NCBI GenBank assembly: GCA_963757565.1
Contig: CAVWSB010000006.1
Span: 806,001-870,000 of the forward strand
DNA: 64,000 nt
Direction: 5' to 3'
Source of the DNA: PALSA-894 sp963757565
Lineage (GTDB): Bacteria > Pseudomonadota > Alphaproteobacteria > Rhizobiales > Xanthobacteraceae
Shown here: piece after piece, positions 18,420 to 28,714 of the stretch
Position numbering within the stretch: the stretch's first letter is position 1
Layout of the letters: each line of letters starts with the position of its first letter
Made by a program: the position numbers and the translations under genes
Notes under the pieces: model-generated
What the model saw: the letters and a program-made list of their open reading frames with translations, nothing else
Database searches by the model: none
What the model was told of the DNA's origin: nothing

Positions 18420-19589
18420 TTACTCCGCGGCGCTCTTCGCCGGCCCATATCCCAGTTCGGCGAAAATCTCCTCATTGTGCTCGCCGAGCGCGGGCGGGGC
18501 AGAGTCGATGCGCGGCCCGCCATGCGCGAACATGAACGGCGCGACCGGGACACTGAAGGGGCCGTCCACGCCATTCGCGCCCTTGTGGCGATGCAGAATC
18601 CCGCGCGTCGCGAGCTGCGGATCGGCGACCGCCTCACCCATCGTGCGGATGCGGCAAGCCGGCACATGGCGCGCCTGCAGGAATTCCTCCCACTCGTCGG
18701 CGGTGCGCGTCAGCATGATCTCCGCGAGCACTTTCATCTCGCGATCGTGATCCGCATCACGCTCGTCGTTGTTGTTCTTCGCCATGTCGGGGCGGCCGAC
18801 CGCGTTCCACAGTCTCTTCTGCTGCCTCACGTTGCTGGCGCCGAGCATCACCAGCGTTCCGTCCTTGGTAGCGAACGCGCCGTTGGTCGCATTGTGATGA
18901 TGATTGCCATGCGGCTTGGGGTGCCAGTCGTTGCGCAGATAGCTGGTGAGATGCGAGCTCATCAGGATCATCGCAACGTCGAGCATCGCCATGTCGATGC
19001 GCTGACCCTTGCCGGTCCTCTCGCGCTGGAACAGCGCGGCCGAAAGCGCAAACGCGCCGCTCATGCCGGTCGCATAGTCGATCGCGGGCGAGCCAAACTT
19101 CACCGGATGCACATCCGCCGTGCCGGTCATCGCCATGATGCCGGACGTCGCCTGGATGACGTGATCGTAGGCGGTCTGCTGGCCACGCGGCCCCTTCTGG
19201 CCGAAGGCTGAGAACGAGGCGTAGATCAGCCGCGGATTGATTTTTGACAAATCATCGTAGCCCAAGCCCAGTGCCTCGAACGCGCCGGGCCGATAGTTCT
19301 CGACGAACACGTCGGCGGTCGCGACCAGCTTCTTCAGGATTTCGCGGCCGCGCTCGGTCTTCAGGTCGAGCGTGATGGCGCGCTTGTTCGAGGCCTGCGT
19401 CAGGAAGCCGGTGCCCATCTGGGCATAATTGAGTTGCTTGTCGCTGCCGCTCGAGCGGCTTTGATCGGGATCGTTCGGATCGTCCACCTTGATGACGTCG
19501 GCGCCCAGCACCGCCAGCTGATAGGCGGCGAACGGGCCCGCCAGCACATGCGTCACGTCGATGACGCGGATTCCCTCGAACGGCCGCAT
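18420..19589 (-). CDS. Family III CoA-transferase (CaiB/BaiF type)
   Basis: Intact 389-aa enzyme moving CoA between carboxylic acids. The family start MRPFEGIRVIDVTHVLAGPF, VIKVDDPNDPD, FVENYRPGAFEALGLGYDD, and SFSAFGQKGP are present, with the catalytic Asp likely the one in GSPAIDYATGM. The ATG at 19589 is preceded by GGGAGAGCGCC. A longer reading to 19652 lacks family likeness. The donor and acceptor acids are not predictable. It is divergent from the deaminase gene with a 74-bp gap that must hold both promoters. Confidence 0.9.
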   Translation of the reverse strand: MRPFEGIRVIDVTHVLAGPFAAYQLAVLGADVIKVDDPNDPDQSRSSGSDKQLNYAQMGTGFLTQASNKRAITLDLKTERGREILKKLVATADVFVENYRPGAFEALGLGYDDLSKINPRLIYASFSAFGQKGPRGQQTAYDHVIQATSGIMAMTGTADVHPVKFGSPAIDYATGMSGAFALSAALFQRERTGKGQRIDMAMLDVAMILMSSHLTSYLRNDWHPKPHGNHHHNATNGAFATKDGTLVMLGASNVRQQKRLWNAVGRPDMAKNNNDERDADHDREMKVLAEIMLTRTADEWEEFLQARHVPACRIRTMGEAVADPQLATRGILHRHKGANGVDGPFSVPVAPFMFAHGGPRIDSAPPALGEHNEEIFAELGYGPAKSAAE

Positions 19590-19663
19590 GGCGCTCTCCC
19601 TTTGCGTTGTTGGCGGCAGAATGGCACGCTTTGCGGCCGGCTTGAACCGCATTTGAGGCGACG

Positions 19664-20137
19664 ATGTACGACGAAAAATTCATGCGCCGCGCGATCGAAA
19701 TGTCGGCGCGGGCCCTCGACCAGCCGGGCGCGCGTCCCTACGGCGCCATCGTGGTGAAGGACGGCACGGTCATCGGCGAAGGCTTGAACCAGTCCGGCAA
19801 GACCTTCGATCCGACCTCGCATGGCGAGGTGGAAGCGGTGCGCGACGCGTGCGCCAGGCTGAAAACGACCGACCTGACGGGCTGCGAACTCTATTCGTCG
19901 TGCGAGCCCTGCCCGCTTTGCGTCAGCGCGATGATGATCGCCGGCATCACCCAACTCTATTACGCAGCTTCGCTGGAGCAGTCCGGCGCGATCATCGCGC
20001 GTGGGCGCACACCGTCAATCGAGGCGTTGCGCCGCGAGAGCGCGCTGCCGCCGCAGGCCCGTGCAATGCAATCGGATCAGAAACTCGACGCCGATGCGGT
20101 TGCCGTGCTGCAGGCGTGGGCGAAGAAGCATCAATAA
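19664..20137 (+). CDS. Cytidine/deoxycytidylate deaminase family protein (guanine deaminase-like)
   Basis: 157-aa zinc deaminase. The zinc His and the catalytic Glu are in DPTSHGEVEAV, and the second zinc site is the PCxxC of SCEPCPLCVSAM. RPYGAIVVKDGTVIGEG and the late AALEQSG-like turn fit bacterial GuaD/nucleoside deaminases (COG0590). It would deaminate guanine or a related base. Its TAA is immediately followed by the convergent stop of the indolepyruvate oxidoreductase gene. Confidence 0.85.
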   Translation: MYDEKFMRRAIEMSARALDQPGARPYGAIVVKDGTVIGEGLNQSGKTFDPTSHGEVEAVRDACARLKTTDLTGCELYSSCEPCPLCVSAMMIAGITQLYYAASLEQSGAIIARGRTPSIEALRRESALPPQARAMQSDQKLDADAVAVLQAWAKKHQ

Positions 20138-23100
20138 CTATTCGGCAGCCTTCAGCACGGGCGCCTGACCGGAGCGGAACTGCTCGAGCAGCGCCGCCTC
20201 ATCGGCCTTCGCCGCCACGAGATGGCGCGCCTTGACGTGGCCGAAGCCGCGGATCTTCTCCGGGATATTCGCAAGGCCAACTGCGAGCGCGTGGTTGTCC
20301 GGCGTGAGCTTGCCCATGATTTCGGCGAGCAGCGCCTCGTAGTCGGCGATCAGCTTGCGCTCCGTGCGGCGCTCCTCCGAATAGCCGAAGATGTCGAGCG
20401 GGGTGCCGCGCAGGAACCTGAACTTCGCCAGCATGCGGAACGCCGGCAGCATCCAGGGGCCGAAGGTCATCTTCTTGGCGACGCCAGTCACCGGGTCCTT
20501 CTTCGCCAGGATCGGGGGCGCGAGGTGGAATTTGAGCGTGAGGTTGTCGCCCGCGACCTCGTTCTTCACCTGCGCGAGGAATTCCGGCCCGGCGTAAAGC
20601 CGCGCGACCTCGTACTCGTCCTTGTAGGCCATCAGCTTGAACAGATAGCGCGCGACCGCTTCGGCAAGCCCGGTCTTGCCCGGCGCCTTCGCGGCCTCGG
20701 CGGCCTTCACCTGATCGACCAGTGTCCGGTAGCGCGCCGCATAGCCGGCGTTCTGGTAGGCGGTGAGGAACGCGACGCGCCGCGACACGGTCTCGTCGAA
20801 CGATTGCGAAATCCGCCGCGCATCGCTCGCGGCTTCCGGCGCGGGCTTCACCAGCGCCTCGACCGAGGCGGCATCGAACGCCGCGCGGCGGCCAAATTCG
20901 AACGCAGCAAGGTTCATCGGCACCGCTTCGCCGTTCAGCTCGATCGCCTTCCGGATCGCCTCCGCCGAGAGCGGCAGCGCGCCAAGCTGATAGGCATAGC
21001 CGACCATGAAGATGTTCGCGCCGATCGAATTGCCGAGCAGCGCGGTCGCAAGGCGCGTCGCATCGACGAAATTGGTCTTTTCCGCGCCCGCCGCGGTGCG
21101 GATCGCGCGCTTCAGCCGCTCGGTCGGCAATGAGAAATCCGCATTGCGGGTGAAATCGCCCGGCAGGATTTCGGCGGTGTTGATCACCATGGTGGTGGCG
21201 CCAAGCTTCGCGGTCGACAGCACCTTCTTGTTGCCGACCACTACCATATCGCCGCCGAGCACGAGGTCGCACTCGCCCGCCGCGACACGGATCGCGTGGA
21301 TGTCTTCGGCCTTCTTCGCGATGCGGATGTGGCTGTAAACCGCGCCGCCCTTCTGCGCGAGGCCGGCCTGATCGATGATGCCGACGCCCTTGCCCTCAAG
21401 GTGCGCTGCCATCCCAAGCACGCCGCCGATGGTGACGATGCCCGTGCCGCCAACGCCGGTGACGATGATCGAGAAAGGACGCGCGATTTCGGGCTGCTGC
21501 GGCTCAGGCAGCGCCGGCAGGTCCTTCGGCGCGTCGACGCCCTTGCCACGCTTGAGCTTCGCGCCCTCGACGGTGACGAACGAGGGGCAGAAGCCCTTCA
21601 GGCAGGAAAAGTCCTTGTTGCAGCTCGACTGGTCGATGGTGCGCTTGCGGCCCCATTCGGTGTCGAGCGGCTGCACCGAGACGCAGTTCGATTGCACGCC
21701 GCAGTCGCCGCAGCCCTCGCAGACGAGCTCGTTGATGACGACGCGCTTGTCCGGATCGGGGAATTGGCCGCGCTTGCGGCGGCGGCGCTTCTCGGCCGCG
21801 CAGGTCTGATCGTAGATCAGCACGGACAGGCCTTTGACGTCCGCAAGGCCCGTCTGCACCGTCATCAGGTCGTCGCGGTGGTGGATGGTGATGCCGGGCG
21901 GCCAGTCGGTATTCTTCGGGTACTTCCACGGCTCGTCGGTGACGACGACGATCTTCTTCGCGCCTTCGGCCGCGACCTGCCGCGCGATGATCGGCACCGA
22001 GAGGCCGCCGTCGTTGCGCTGGCCGCCGGTCATCGCGACAGCGTCATTGAACAGGATCTTGTAGGTGATGTTCACGCCGGAGGCGGCCGCCGCGCGGATC
22101 GCCAGATAGCCGGAGTGATTGTAGGTGCCGTCGCCCAGGTTCTGGAACACGTGGTTGCGCTTGGAGAACGGCGCTTCGCCGATCCAGTTGGCGCCCTCGC
22201 CGCCCATGTGGGTGAAGCCGTTGGTGTTGCGGTCCATCCACTGCGACATGAAGTGACAGCCGATGCCGGCATAGGCGCGCATGCCCTGCGGCACCACGGT
22301 GGACGAGTTGTGCGGGCAGCCGGAACAGAAATACGGCGTCCGCGCCGACACGTCGGTCATCGACGCGACGGCGCTTTGACCCTGCTTCAGCCGCGAGACG
22401 CGATTGGCAAGCTCGTCGTTGTGGCCCTTGAGCAGCACCCGTTCGCCGACCGCGATCGCGATGTCGAGCGGCTCAAGCGCGCCCTTCACCGGAAAGAGCC
22501 AGCGATCCTGTTCGTCGCGCTTGCCAACCACGACAGGCGGGTTCGGCATGCCGTAGAGTTCCTCGCGCACCTGCACTTCGATGAGTGAGCGCTTCTCCTC
22601 GACGACGATGACGAGTTCGAGCCCCTCGGCAAATGCGCGCAACTCGGCGCGCGAAATAGGCCACGGACACCCGACCTTGAAGACCTTGATGCCGAAATCG
22701 TTGCACTTCACCTCGTCGATGCCGAGTTCGTCGAACGCCTGGCGCACGTCGAGATAGCTCTTGCCGACTGTGATGATGCCGATCTTCGGATTGCGCCCGC
22801 CCGAGATGATGACCTTGTTGAGCTTGTTCGCGTGCACGAAGGCGAGCATGGCGTCGCGCTTGTAGTCGTGCAGGCGCGCTTCCATGTCGAGGATGCCGTC
22901 ATTGAGGCGGATGTTCAGCCCGCCCGGCGGCATCTTGAATTCGTCGTCGCCCGGAATGACGATCTTCGGATGATCGAGCCCGGCGTCGACCACCGCGGTC
23001 GACTCCACAGTCTCGTGCATGCACTTGAGCGCGACCCACGAGCCGCAGTAGCGCGACATCGCCCAGCCGTAGAGCGCGTAGTCGATGAACTCCTGCACGC

Positions 23101-23625
23101 CGGCGGGGTTCAGGATCGGGATCATCACGTCGACGAAATGGAATTCGGACTGGTGCGCGGTGGTGGAGGATTCCGCCGTGTGGTCGTCGCCCATCAGGGC
23201 GAGCACGCCGCCGTGTTTCGATGAACCGGCGAAATTGGCATGGCGGAAGACGTCGCCGGTGCGGTCGACGCCCGGGCCCTTGCCGTACCACATGCCGAAC
23301 ACGCCGTCGTATTTGCCTTCGCCGCGCAGCTCGGCCTGCTGCGTGCCCCACATCGCGGTGGCGGCAAGGTCTTCGTTCAGGCCGGTCTGGAACAGGACGT
23401 TGTGCTTGTCGAGTGACGCCTTGGCGCGCATGAACTGCTGGTCGAGCCCGCCAAGCGGCGAGCCGCGGTAGCCCGAGACATAGCCGGCGGTGTTGAGCCC
23501 GGCGAGGCGGTCGCGCTCCTGCTGCATCAGGCGTCGCGCGGATCAGCGCCTGATAGCCCGTGACGAACACGCGGCTTTGTGCCAAGATCGTATTTGTCGT
23601 CGAGGGTGACGTTCTTTAGCGTCAT
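20138..23625 (-). CDS. Indolepyruvate:ferredoxin oxidoreductase, fused alpha-gamma subunits
   Basis: Large thiamine-diphosphate enzyme that oxidatively decarboxylates aryl pyruvates to aryl-CoA with reduction of ferredoxin. 1129 residues read in one frame. SGYRGSPLGGLDQ is at the start, then the PYFCSGCPHNSSTVVP site, the TPP region GIGCHFMSQWMDRNTNGF to GDGTYNHSG, ferredoxin-like cysteines in VCEGCGDCGVQSNCVSV and SCNKDFSCLKGFCPSF, and the gamma-domain GVGGTGIVTIGGVLG. The first ~33 codons need two one-base corrections (near 23530 and 23575) to join MTLKNVTLDDKYD at ATG 23625. Length ~1160 aa equals the fused proteobacterial form. Probable role is phenylalanine/tryptophan catabolism. Confidence 0.92.
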
Positions 23626-23835
23626 CGGGCCTCCGCGAGGGAGTTTGACCTCAAGCCTGCGTCGCCGCCAAGGTCATAACGTTTCCAATGCCCAATCTAG
23701 GCACCGACTCGATCGAATAAAAGCGTCAGCAATGCTGACATTTCGGTAAGAAGGGGTCAATTTCGTTTGGCGCTGGGATGCCAGCATGAAGTTGCGGCAT
23801 CCACGGTGCGCGCGACATTTGGCGCAATGCGGTGA

Positions 23836-24470
23836 TCAGGCCTTCGCGCTCGGCCGCGCCGCGACGGCGTCGTACCAGCGGCGCATGTGCGGGCAATCGT
23901 CCGGAATGGCGAGCTTGACCATCCCGGTGGCCATGTCGGTGAGCACCATCGTGGAGATGTCGGCGATCGTGTAGCGCTCGCCGGCGACGAACTCCCGGTC
24001 GGCAAGCCGCGCATTCATCGCCTTGAAGAAGTTGCGCGATGCGCGCGCGCCCGCGCTCGGCCAATTCCGGGATCTGCTCGTAATCGTGCGGCCCGGGCAG
24101 CGCGCGGCCCTTCAGGCCCTTGGCGGTGTTGCGGAAGCGCATCCATCGCGGCGAAGAAGCCGTCACGCTCGATCTGGCGGTTGAGCGCGGTCACGACCGC
24201 GCGCTCCTGCGGGGTCGATCCGATCAACGGCGGCTCGGGATGCAGTTCCTCGATGTACTGGCAGATCGCAATCGCGTCGCCGATCACCGTGCCGTCGTCG
24301 AGCGCGAGCGCCGGCACGGTGCAGTCCGGATTGATCGCGCGATAGGCGGGCGTGAACTGCTCGCCGTTGCGCAGGTCGACCTGAACGGTATCGATGGCGA
24401 TCCCTTTCTCGGCGAGAAAGATGCGCACCCGGCGCGGGCTCGGCGCAGTCGCACAATCGTAGAATTTCAT
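23836..24470 (-). CDS. Glutathione S-transferase family protein
   Basis: Thioredoxin-fold N-domain with MKFYDCATAPSPRRVRIFLAE (likely catalytic Ser/Cys near residue 6-11), the cis-Pro in CTVPALALDDG and GDAIAICQYIEE (glutathione gamma-Glu binding). The helical C-domain ends VAGERYTIADISTMVLTDM (N-cap S/T-x-x-D) and RRWYDAVAARPSAKA. Two one-base shifts lie near 24140 and 24045. Repaired length is ~211 aa. It sits 3 bp after the SDR stop and is probably the last gene of the TRAP-SDR-GST operon. The 210-bp gap before the oxidoreductase start holds a small GTCAGC/GCTGAC hairpin at 23725-23739. Confidence 0.85.
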
Positions 24471-24473
24471 GGA

Positions 24474-25246
24474 TCACGCCCCCGTAATCGTCAGCACCTG
24501 CCCGCCGTCGACCACAACGGTCGCGCCGGCCATGAAGGCCCAGCGTTGGAGCAGAGCAGCAGCAGCGCGCCGTCGAGGTCCTTGCGTCTCCCCGAAGCGG
24601 CCGGCCGGAATACTGCGCGTCATTTCGGGGCGGCTTTTGAGATAGTCGTCGTTGATCTCGGTCACGACAAAGCCCGGCGCGATCGCGTTGACGCGCACGC
24701 CGCGGAAGGCAAGCTCAATCGCGAGCGCGCTGGTGAGCTGCACCACGCCGGCCTTGGCGACCGAATAGGCGGCGACGCCCTTCGAGACGCCGTAGCCGAG
24801 GATCGACGCGATGTTGACGATCGCGCCCTGCTTCTTCGCGGCGATCATGCGCTTCGCGGCCTCCTGCGCCCAGTAGAGCACGGCGTCGAGATTGGTGCCG
24901 AGCACGTGCCGCCAGGTCTCCTCCGGCATGTCGGTCGCGCGATCCGCATGCGTGATGCCGGCATTGTTGATGAGGATCGTCACAGTGCCGAACGCTTTCT
25001 CGGCTGTGTCGAACGCGCGCTTCATCGCGTCGCGATCGAGCACGTCGGCTTCGGCGACAGCGGCTTGCCCGCCTGCGCTTCGATCTTCTTCTTCAACGCC
25101 TCAAGCCGTTCGGCGCGGCGCGCGACCAGCACGACCTTCGCGCCGTTCTCGGCCAGCGTTTCGGCGAAATGCGCGCCGAGCCCGCTCGATGCGCCGGTGA
25201 CCAGCGCGACGCGGCCGGCCATGTCGAACAATTCTGATGCTTTCAT
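24474..25246 (-). CDS. Short-chain dehydrogenase/reductase
   Basis: Classical SDR: TGASSGLGAHFAETL (TGxxxGxG cofactor motif), VILINNAG-type ILINNAGITH, the Ser in NIASILGYG and the YxxxK in YSVAKAGVVQL, then APGFVVTEI. It ends VVVDGGQVLTITGA. One frameshift near 25060 and a compensated pair near 24560-24590 are needed. Repaired length ~257 aa is normal. It lies 20 bp downstream of dctM and 3 bp upstream of the GST gene. The pairing suggests oxidation or reduction of the acid or ketone imported by the TRAP transporter. Confidence 0.85.
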
Positions 25247-25266
25247 CAATTTGCTTTCCGCCGTTC

Positions 25267-26819
25267 CTATCGGCCGCCATACAGCAGCTGCGGGAGGCCG
25301 GTCGCAAGGCCCGGCACAAACCACAGCAGCAACAGCAGCAGCAGCTGGATCAGCACGAACGGAATGATGCCGACATAGATGTCCCGCGTGGTGATTTCCG
25401 GCGGCGCGACGCCGCGCAGGAAGAACAGCGTCGGCCCGAGCGGCGGGTGCATGTAGGAGGTCTGCAGGTTCACCGCCATCATGATGCCGAGCCAGACCGG
25501 GTTCACGCCCTCCATCGCGAGCAGCGGCGGCGCGACGATCGGCACCACCACGAAAATGATCTCGAAGGCGTCCATCACGAAGCCGAGCAGGAACATCGCC
25601 AGCATCACGGCGAGGATCGCGCCGGCGGCGCCGCCCGGCAGGTTCGACAGCGCGCGATGCACCATGTCGTCGCCGCCGAGCCCGCGGAACACGAGGCTGA
25701 ACAGCGTCGCGCCGATCAGGATGGTGAAGATCATCGCGGTCATCTGCGTGGTCTTCGCGAGGGTCGCCGTGAGATAGCCGGCGCGCCAGACGGTGCGCAG
25801 CGCGAACGCAAGAGCCCGACCCACAGCGCCGCCATCACGATGAGCGCGAGCGCAAAGCCAATGCCGTGCGCGCAAATCGAGAACGGACGCGCAGCAGCAT
25901 CAGCACGGCGAACGCCGCGAGGCAGAAGCGCGGGCGGCGCAGTACGCGCCCGCCCCGCGCATCGCCGCGAGCAGGATCGCGCCGACGGCGCCGACGGCAG
26001 CCGCTTCGGTCGGCGTCGCGAGTCCGATCAGGATCGAGCCGAGCACCACGACGATCAGCAGCACCGGCGCGACCATGGCGCGCAGCGACGCGCGGCGAGC
26101 AGGCCCTCTCCGCCCGCATCGGCGATCGGCGGGACGGCGGCCGGGCGAAAGATCGCGACCGCCAACGAGAAACAGCGATGATAGAGCGCGACCAGCAGTC
26201 AGCCCCGGCACCAGCGCGGCGGCGAACAGGTCGCTCACCGACACCGACTCCGGCGCGAAAATGCCCTTGGCAAGCTGCGCCGCCTGAAACGAATTGTTGA
26301 GCTGGTCGCCGAGCAGCACCAGCACGGTCGCGGGCGGCATGATCTGCGCGAGTGTCGCGGTCGCGGCGACGGTGCCGGCGGCGATGCGCTTGTCGTAGCC
26401 ATGGCGCAGCATGGTCGGCAGCGTGATCAGCGCGATGGTGACGACGGTCGCGCCGACGACGCCCTTGGCGGCGGCGAGCAGCACGCCGACCAGCACGACC
26501 GAGATGCCGAGGCCGCCCGGCAGCGCGCCGAACAGCCGGCCCATCGTCTCGAGCAGATCCTCGGCGATGCGGGAGCGCTCCAGCATCACGCCCATGAAGA
26601 TGAACAGCGGGATCGCGAGCAGCACCGTGTTGGTCATCACGCCGAAGATGCGCTGCGGCAGCGCGCCGAGCAGGCCGATGTCCATCGCGCCGAGCGCGTG
26701 GCCGATCAGCGCGAAGGCCGAGCGACACGCCGCCGAGCGTCAGCGCGACCGGATAGCCGGCGAACAGCAGCACGCAGACCGCGACGACCATCAGGATCGC
26801 GAGGAGTCTCGGGCAGCAT
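25267..26819 (-). CDS. dctM: TRAP transporter large permease (DctM)
   Basis: Large inner-membrane subunit of a TRAP transporter, with ~12 hydrophobic segments. Family segments are seen in different frames: VVAVCVLLFAGYPVALTLG, LLAIPLFIFMGVMLE, QIMPPATVLVLLGDQL, FVMDAFEIIFVVVPIVAP and MAVNLQTSYMHPPLGPTLFF, which is the C-terminal DctM signature. At least five one-base shifts occur, densest around 26100-26200 and 26700-26800. Repaired length is ~517 aa. The ATG overlaps the dctQ stop (TGATG). No DctP binding protein is encoded next to it, so it must work with one elsewhere. Confidence 0.88.
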
Positions 26820-27370
26820 CACGCTGCCTTCCGCGCTGCCCGGCGCCGGCCGATGCGCAGCATCATGAGCATCGCGAGCGCCTTGATCGCCTGCGCCAGG
26901 CCCTGCAGCGCCACCAGCAGTGCAAACACCGGGATCAATGTCTTCAGCAGGAACACCAGCGGCAGGCCGCTGGACTCGCGCGAGCGTTCGAGGATCGCCC
27001 ACGAGCGCGCCACGTATGGGGCGAGAAATCAGAGATCGCGCCGCAGAACGGCAGCAGCAGGAACAGGGCGCCGAGCAGATCGATCCACGCCTTGGTGCGC
27101 GGCGACGGCGTCGGCGTAGAACACATCGACGCGCACATGGCCGCCCTCCTTCAGCGTCCAGGCGGCGGCCAGCAGGAACAGCGCGGCGTGCGCGTAGAGG
27201 ATCAACTCCTGCAACCAGATCGAGCCGATGCCGAGCACATAGCGCAGCAGCACCACGGCAAAGCCGATCAGCACGATCGCCAGCGCGCACCACGAGGCGG
27301 TGCGGCCGATCGCGGTATTGAACCGGTCGATCCGGTCGCCGACGCGGATGATGAAGTGCGCGTTCGTCAT
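26819..27370 (-). CDS. dctQ: TRAP transporter small permease (DctQ)
   Basis: Small four-helix subunit: RFNTAIGRTASWCALAIVLI, the LRYVLGIGSIWLQELILYAH segment typical of DctQ, and AAAWTLKEGGHVRVDVFYA. Two one-base shifts near 27110 and 27020 lead to the end LIPVFALLVALQGLAQAIKA. It starts only 35 bp from the nitrile hydratase alpha start on the other strand, so both promoters are squeezed into or beyond this gap. A divergent nitrile hydratase makes a nitrile-derived amide or acid a reasonable cargo, but that is inference. Confidence 0.85.
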
Positions 27371-27405
27371 GCTATATACTAGCGCAAAACGGATCGGAGG
27401 CCCGC

Positions 27406-28056
27406 ATGGCGCACGACCATGACGATCATGATCACGACCACCATCATCATGACCACGAGCACGGCTCGGAACTCTCCGAAATGCAGATTCGCGTGCGGGC
27501 GCTGGAATCGATCCTGACCGAGAAGGGCTATGTCGAGCCGGCCGCGCTCGATGCCATCATCGAGGCCTACGAGACCAAGATCGGCCCGCACAACGGCGCG
27601 CGCGTGGTGGCGAAGGCCTGGAGCGATCCGGCCTTCAAGGAGGCGCTGCTGAAGGACGGCACCGCCGCGATCGCGACGCTCGGTCATGTGGCCCGCACCG
27701 GCGATCATCTGGTCGCGGTCGAGAATACGCCGCAGCGCCACAACATGGTCGTGTGCACGCTGTGCTCCTGCTATCCGTGGGAAATGCTCGGCCTGCCTCC
27801 GGTCTGGTACAAGGCGGCGCCCTATCGCTCGCGCGCCGTGAAGGACCCGCGCGGCGTGCTCGCCGATTTCGGCGTGACGCTGCCGAAGGAGACCGAAATC
27901 CGCGTGTGGGACTCGACCGCCGAGACGCGCTTCCTCGTGCTGCCGATGCGCCCGAGCGGCACCGAGGGCTGGAGCGAGGCGCAGCTCGCCGAACTGGTGA
28001 CGCGCGACTCGATGATCGGCACCGGATTTCCGAAGGCGCCGGGAGCGCCGTCATGA
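27406..28056 (+). CDS. nthA: Nitrile hydratase alpha subunit, cobalt type
   Basis: Metal-bearing subunit of nitrile hydratase, which hydrates nitriles to amides. Intact, 216 aa. The metal claw VCTLCSC lies at residues 116-122. Thr in CTLCSC is characteristic of Co3+ enzymes, while Fe enzymes have Ser. The two claw cysteines are oxidised in mature enzymes. The N-terminus is a run of Asp/His residues (positions 3-19), unusual for the family and possibly metal-binding. The ribosome site GGAGG is 7 bp before the ATG. The stop overlaps the beta start (ATGA). Confidence 0.95.
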   Translation: MAHDHDDHDHDHHHHDHEHGSELSEMQIRVRALESILTEKGYVEPAALDAIIEAYETKIGPHNGARVVAKAWSDPAFKEALLKDGTAAIATLGHVARTGDHLVAVENTPQRHNMVVCTLCSCYPWEMLGLPPVWYKAAPYRSRAVKDPRGVLADFGVTLPKETEIRVWDSTAETRFLVLPMRPSGTEGWSEAQLAELVTRDSMIGTGFPKAPGAPS

Positions 28057-28714
28057 ACGGCGTGCACGACATGGGCGGCATGGACGGCTTCGGCAAGGTC
28101 GAGACCGAGCCGAACGAGCCGATGTTTCACGCCGAATGGGAAGGCCGCGTGCTGGCGCTGGTCCGCGCGATGGGTGCGGCCGGTGCGTTCAACATCGACA
28201 CCTCGCGCTTCTATCGCGAGGCGCTGCCGCCGCACGTCTATCTGTCGAGCTCCTATTACAAGAAATGGCTGCTCGGGCTCGAGGACCTGCTGGTCGACAA
28301 GGGCTATGTGGCGCCCGAGGAGGTCGAGGCCGGTCATGCGCTGAAGCAGACGAAGGCGCCGCGCGCGGCAACTTCACGCTCGATCAGGTCGAGCGCATCA
28401 TGGCGCGCGGCAAGTTCGGCGCGTCCGGCGGCCGGCGCCGGCGAAGTTCAAGGCCGGCGAGCGCGTGCGCGCGAAGAACATCAATCCGGTTACGCACACG
28501 CGCCTGCCGCGCTACGTGCGCGGACATGTCGGCGTGGTCGAGCGTGATCACGGCTGCCATGTGTTTCCGGACACGGCCTCGATGGACGCAGGCGAGAATC
28601 CGCAATGGCTTTACACGGTCGTGTTCGACGGGCCGGGAATTGTGGGGCGCTGATGCCGATCCGACGGTGAAGGTCTCGATCGACGCGTTCGAGCCGTATC
28701 TGGAGAAGGCGTGA
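28053..28714 (+). CDS. nthB: Nitrile hydratase beta subunit
   Basis: Second subunit of the heterotetramer. The beta-subunit start MNGVHDMGGMDGFGKV is clear, then FYREALPPHVYLSSSYYKKW, and the SH3-like C-terminal half RYVRGHVGVVERDHGCHVFPD and VSIDAFEPYLEKA. One-base shifts near 28362, 28437 and 28640 break the frame. Repaired length is ~219 aa. It overlaps nthA by 4 bp and ends TGATG into the accessory gene, so the three proteins are made in a coupled way. Confidence 0.92.

Noticed and set aside
21296..22588. 430-aa open frame opposite the indolepyruvate oxidoreductase
   Set aside because: Antisense shadow; the minus strand carries an uninterrupted 1129-residue enzyme with Fe-S and TPP motifs.
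23725..23739. GTCAGC-AAT-GCTGAC hairpin before the GST stop as a terminator
   Set aside because: The stem is only 6 bp and lacks a T-run on either strand; kept as a remark only.
24120..25367. 415-aa open frame opposite the GST and SDR genes
   Set aside because: Antisense shadow; no start signal and no family likeness.
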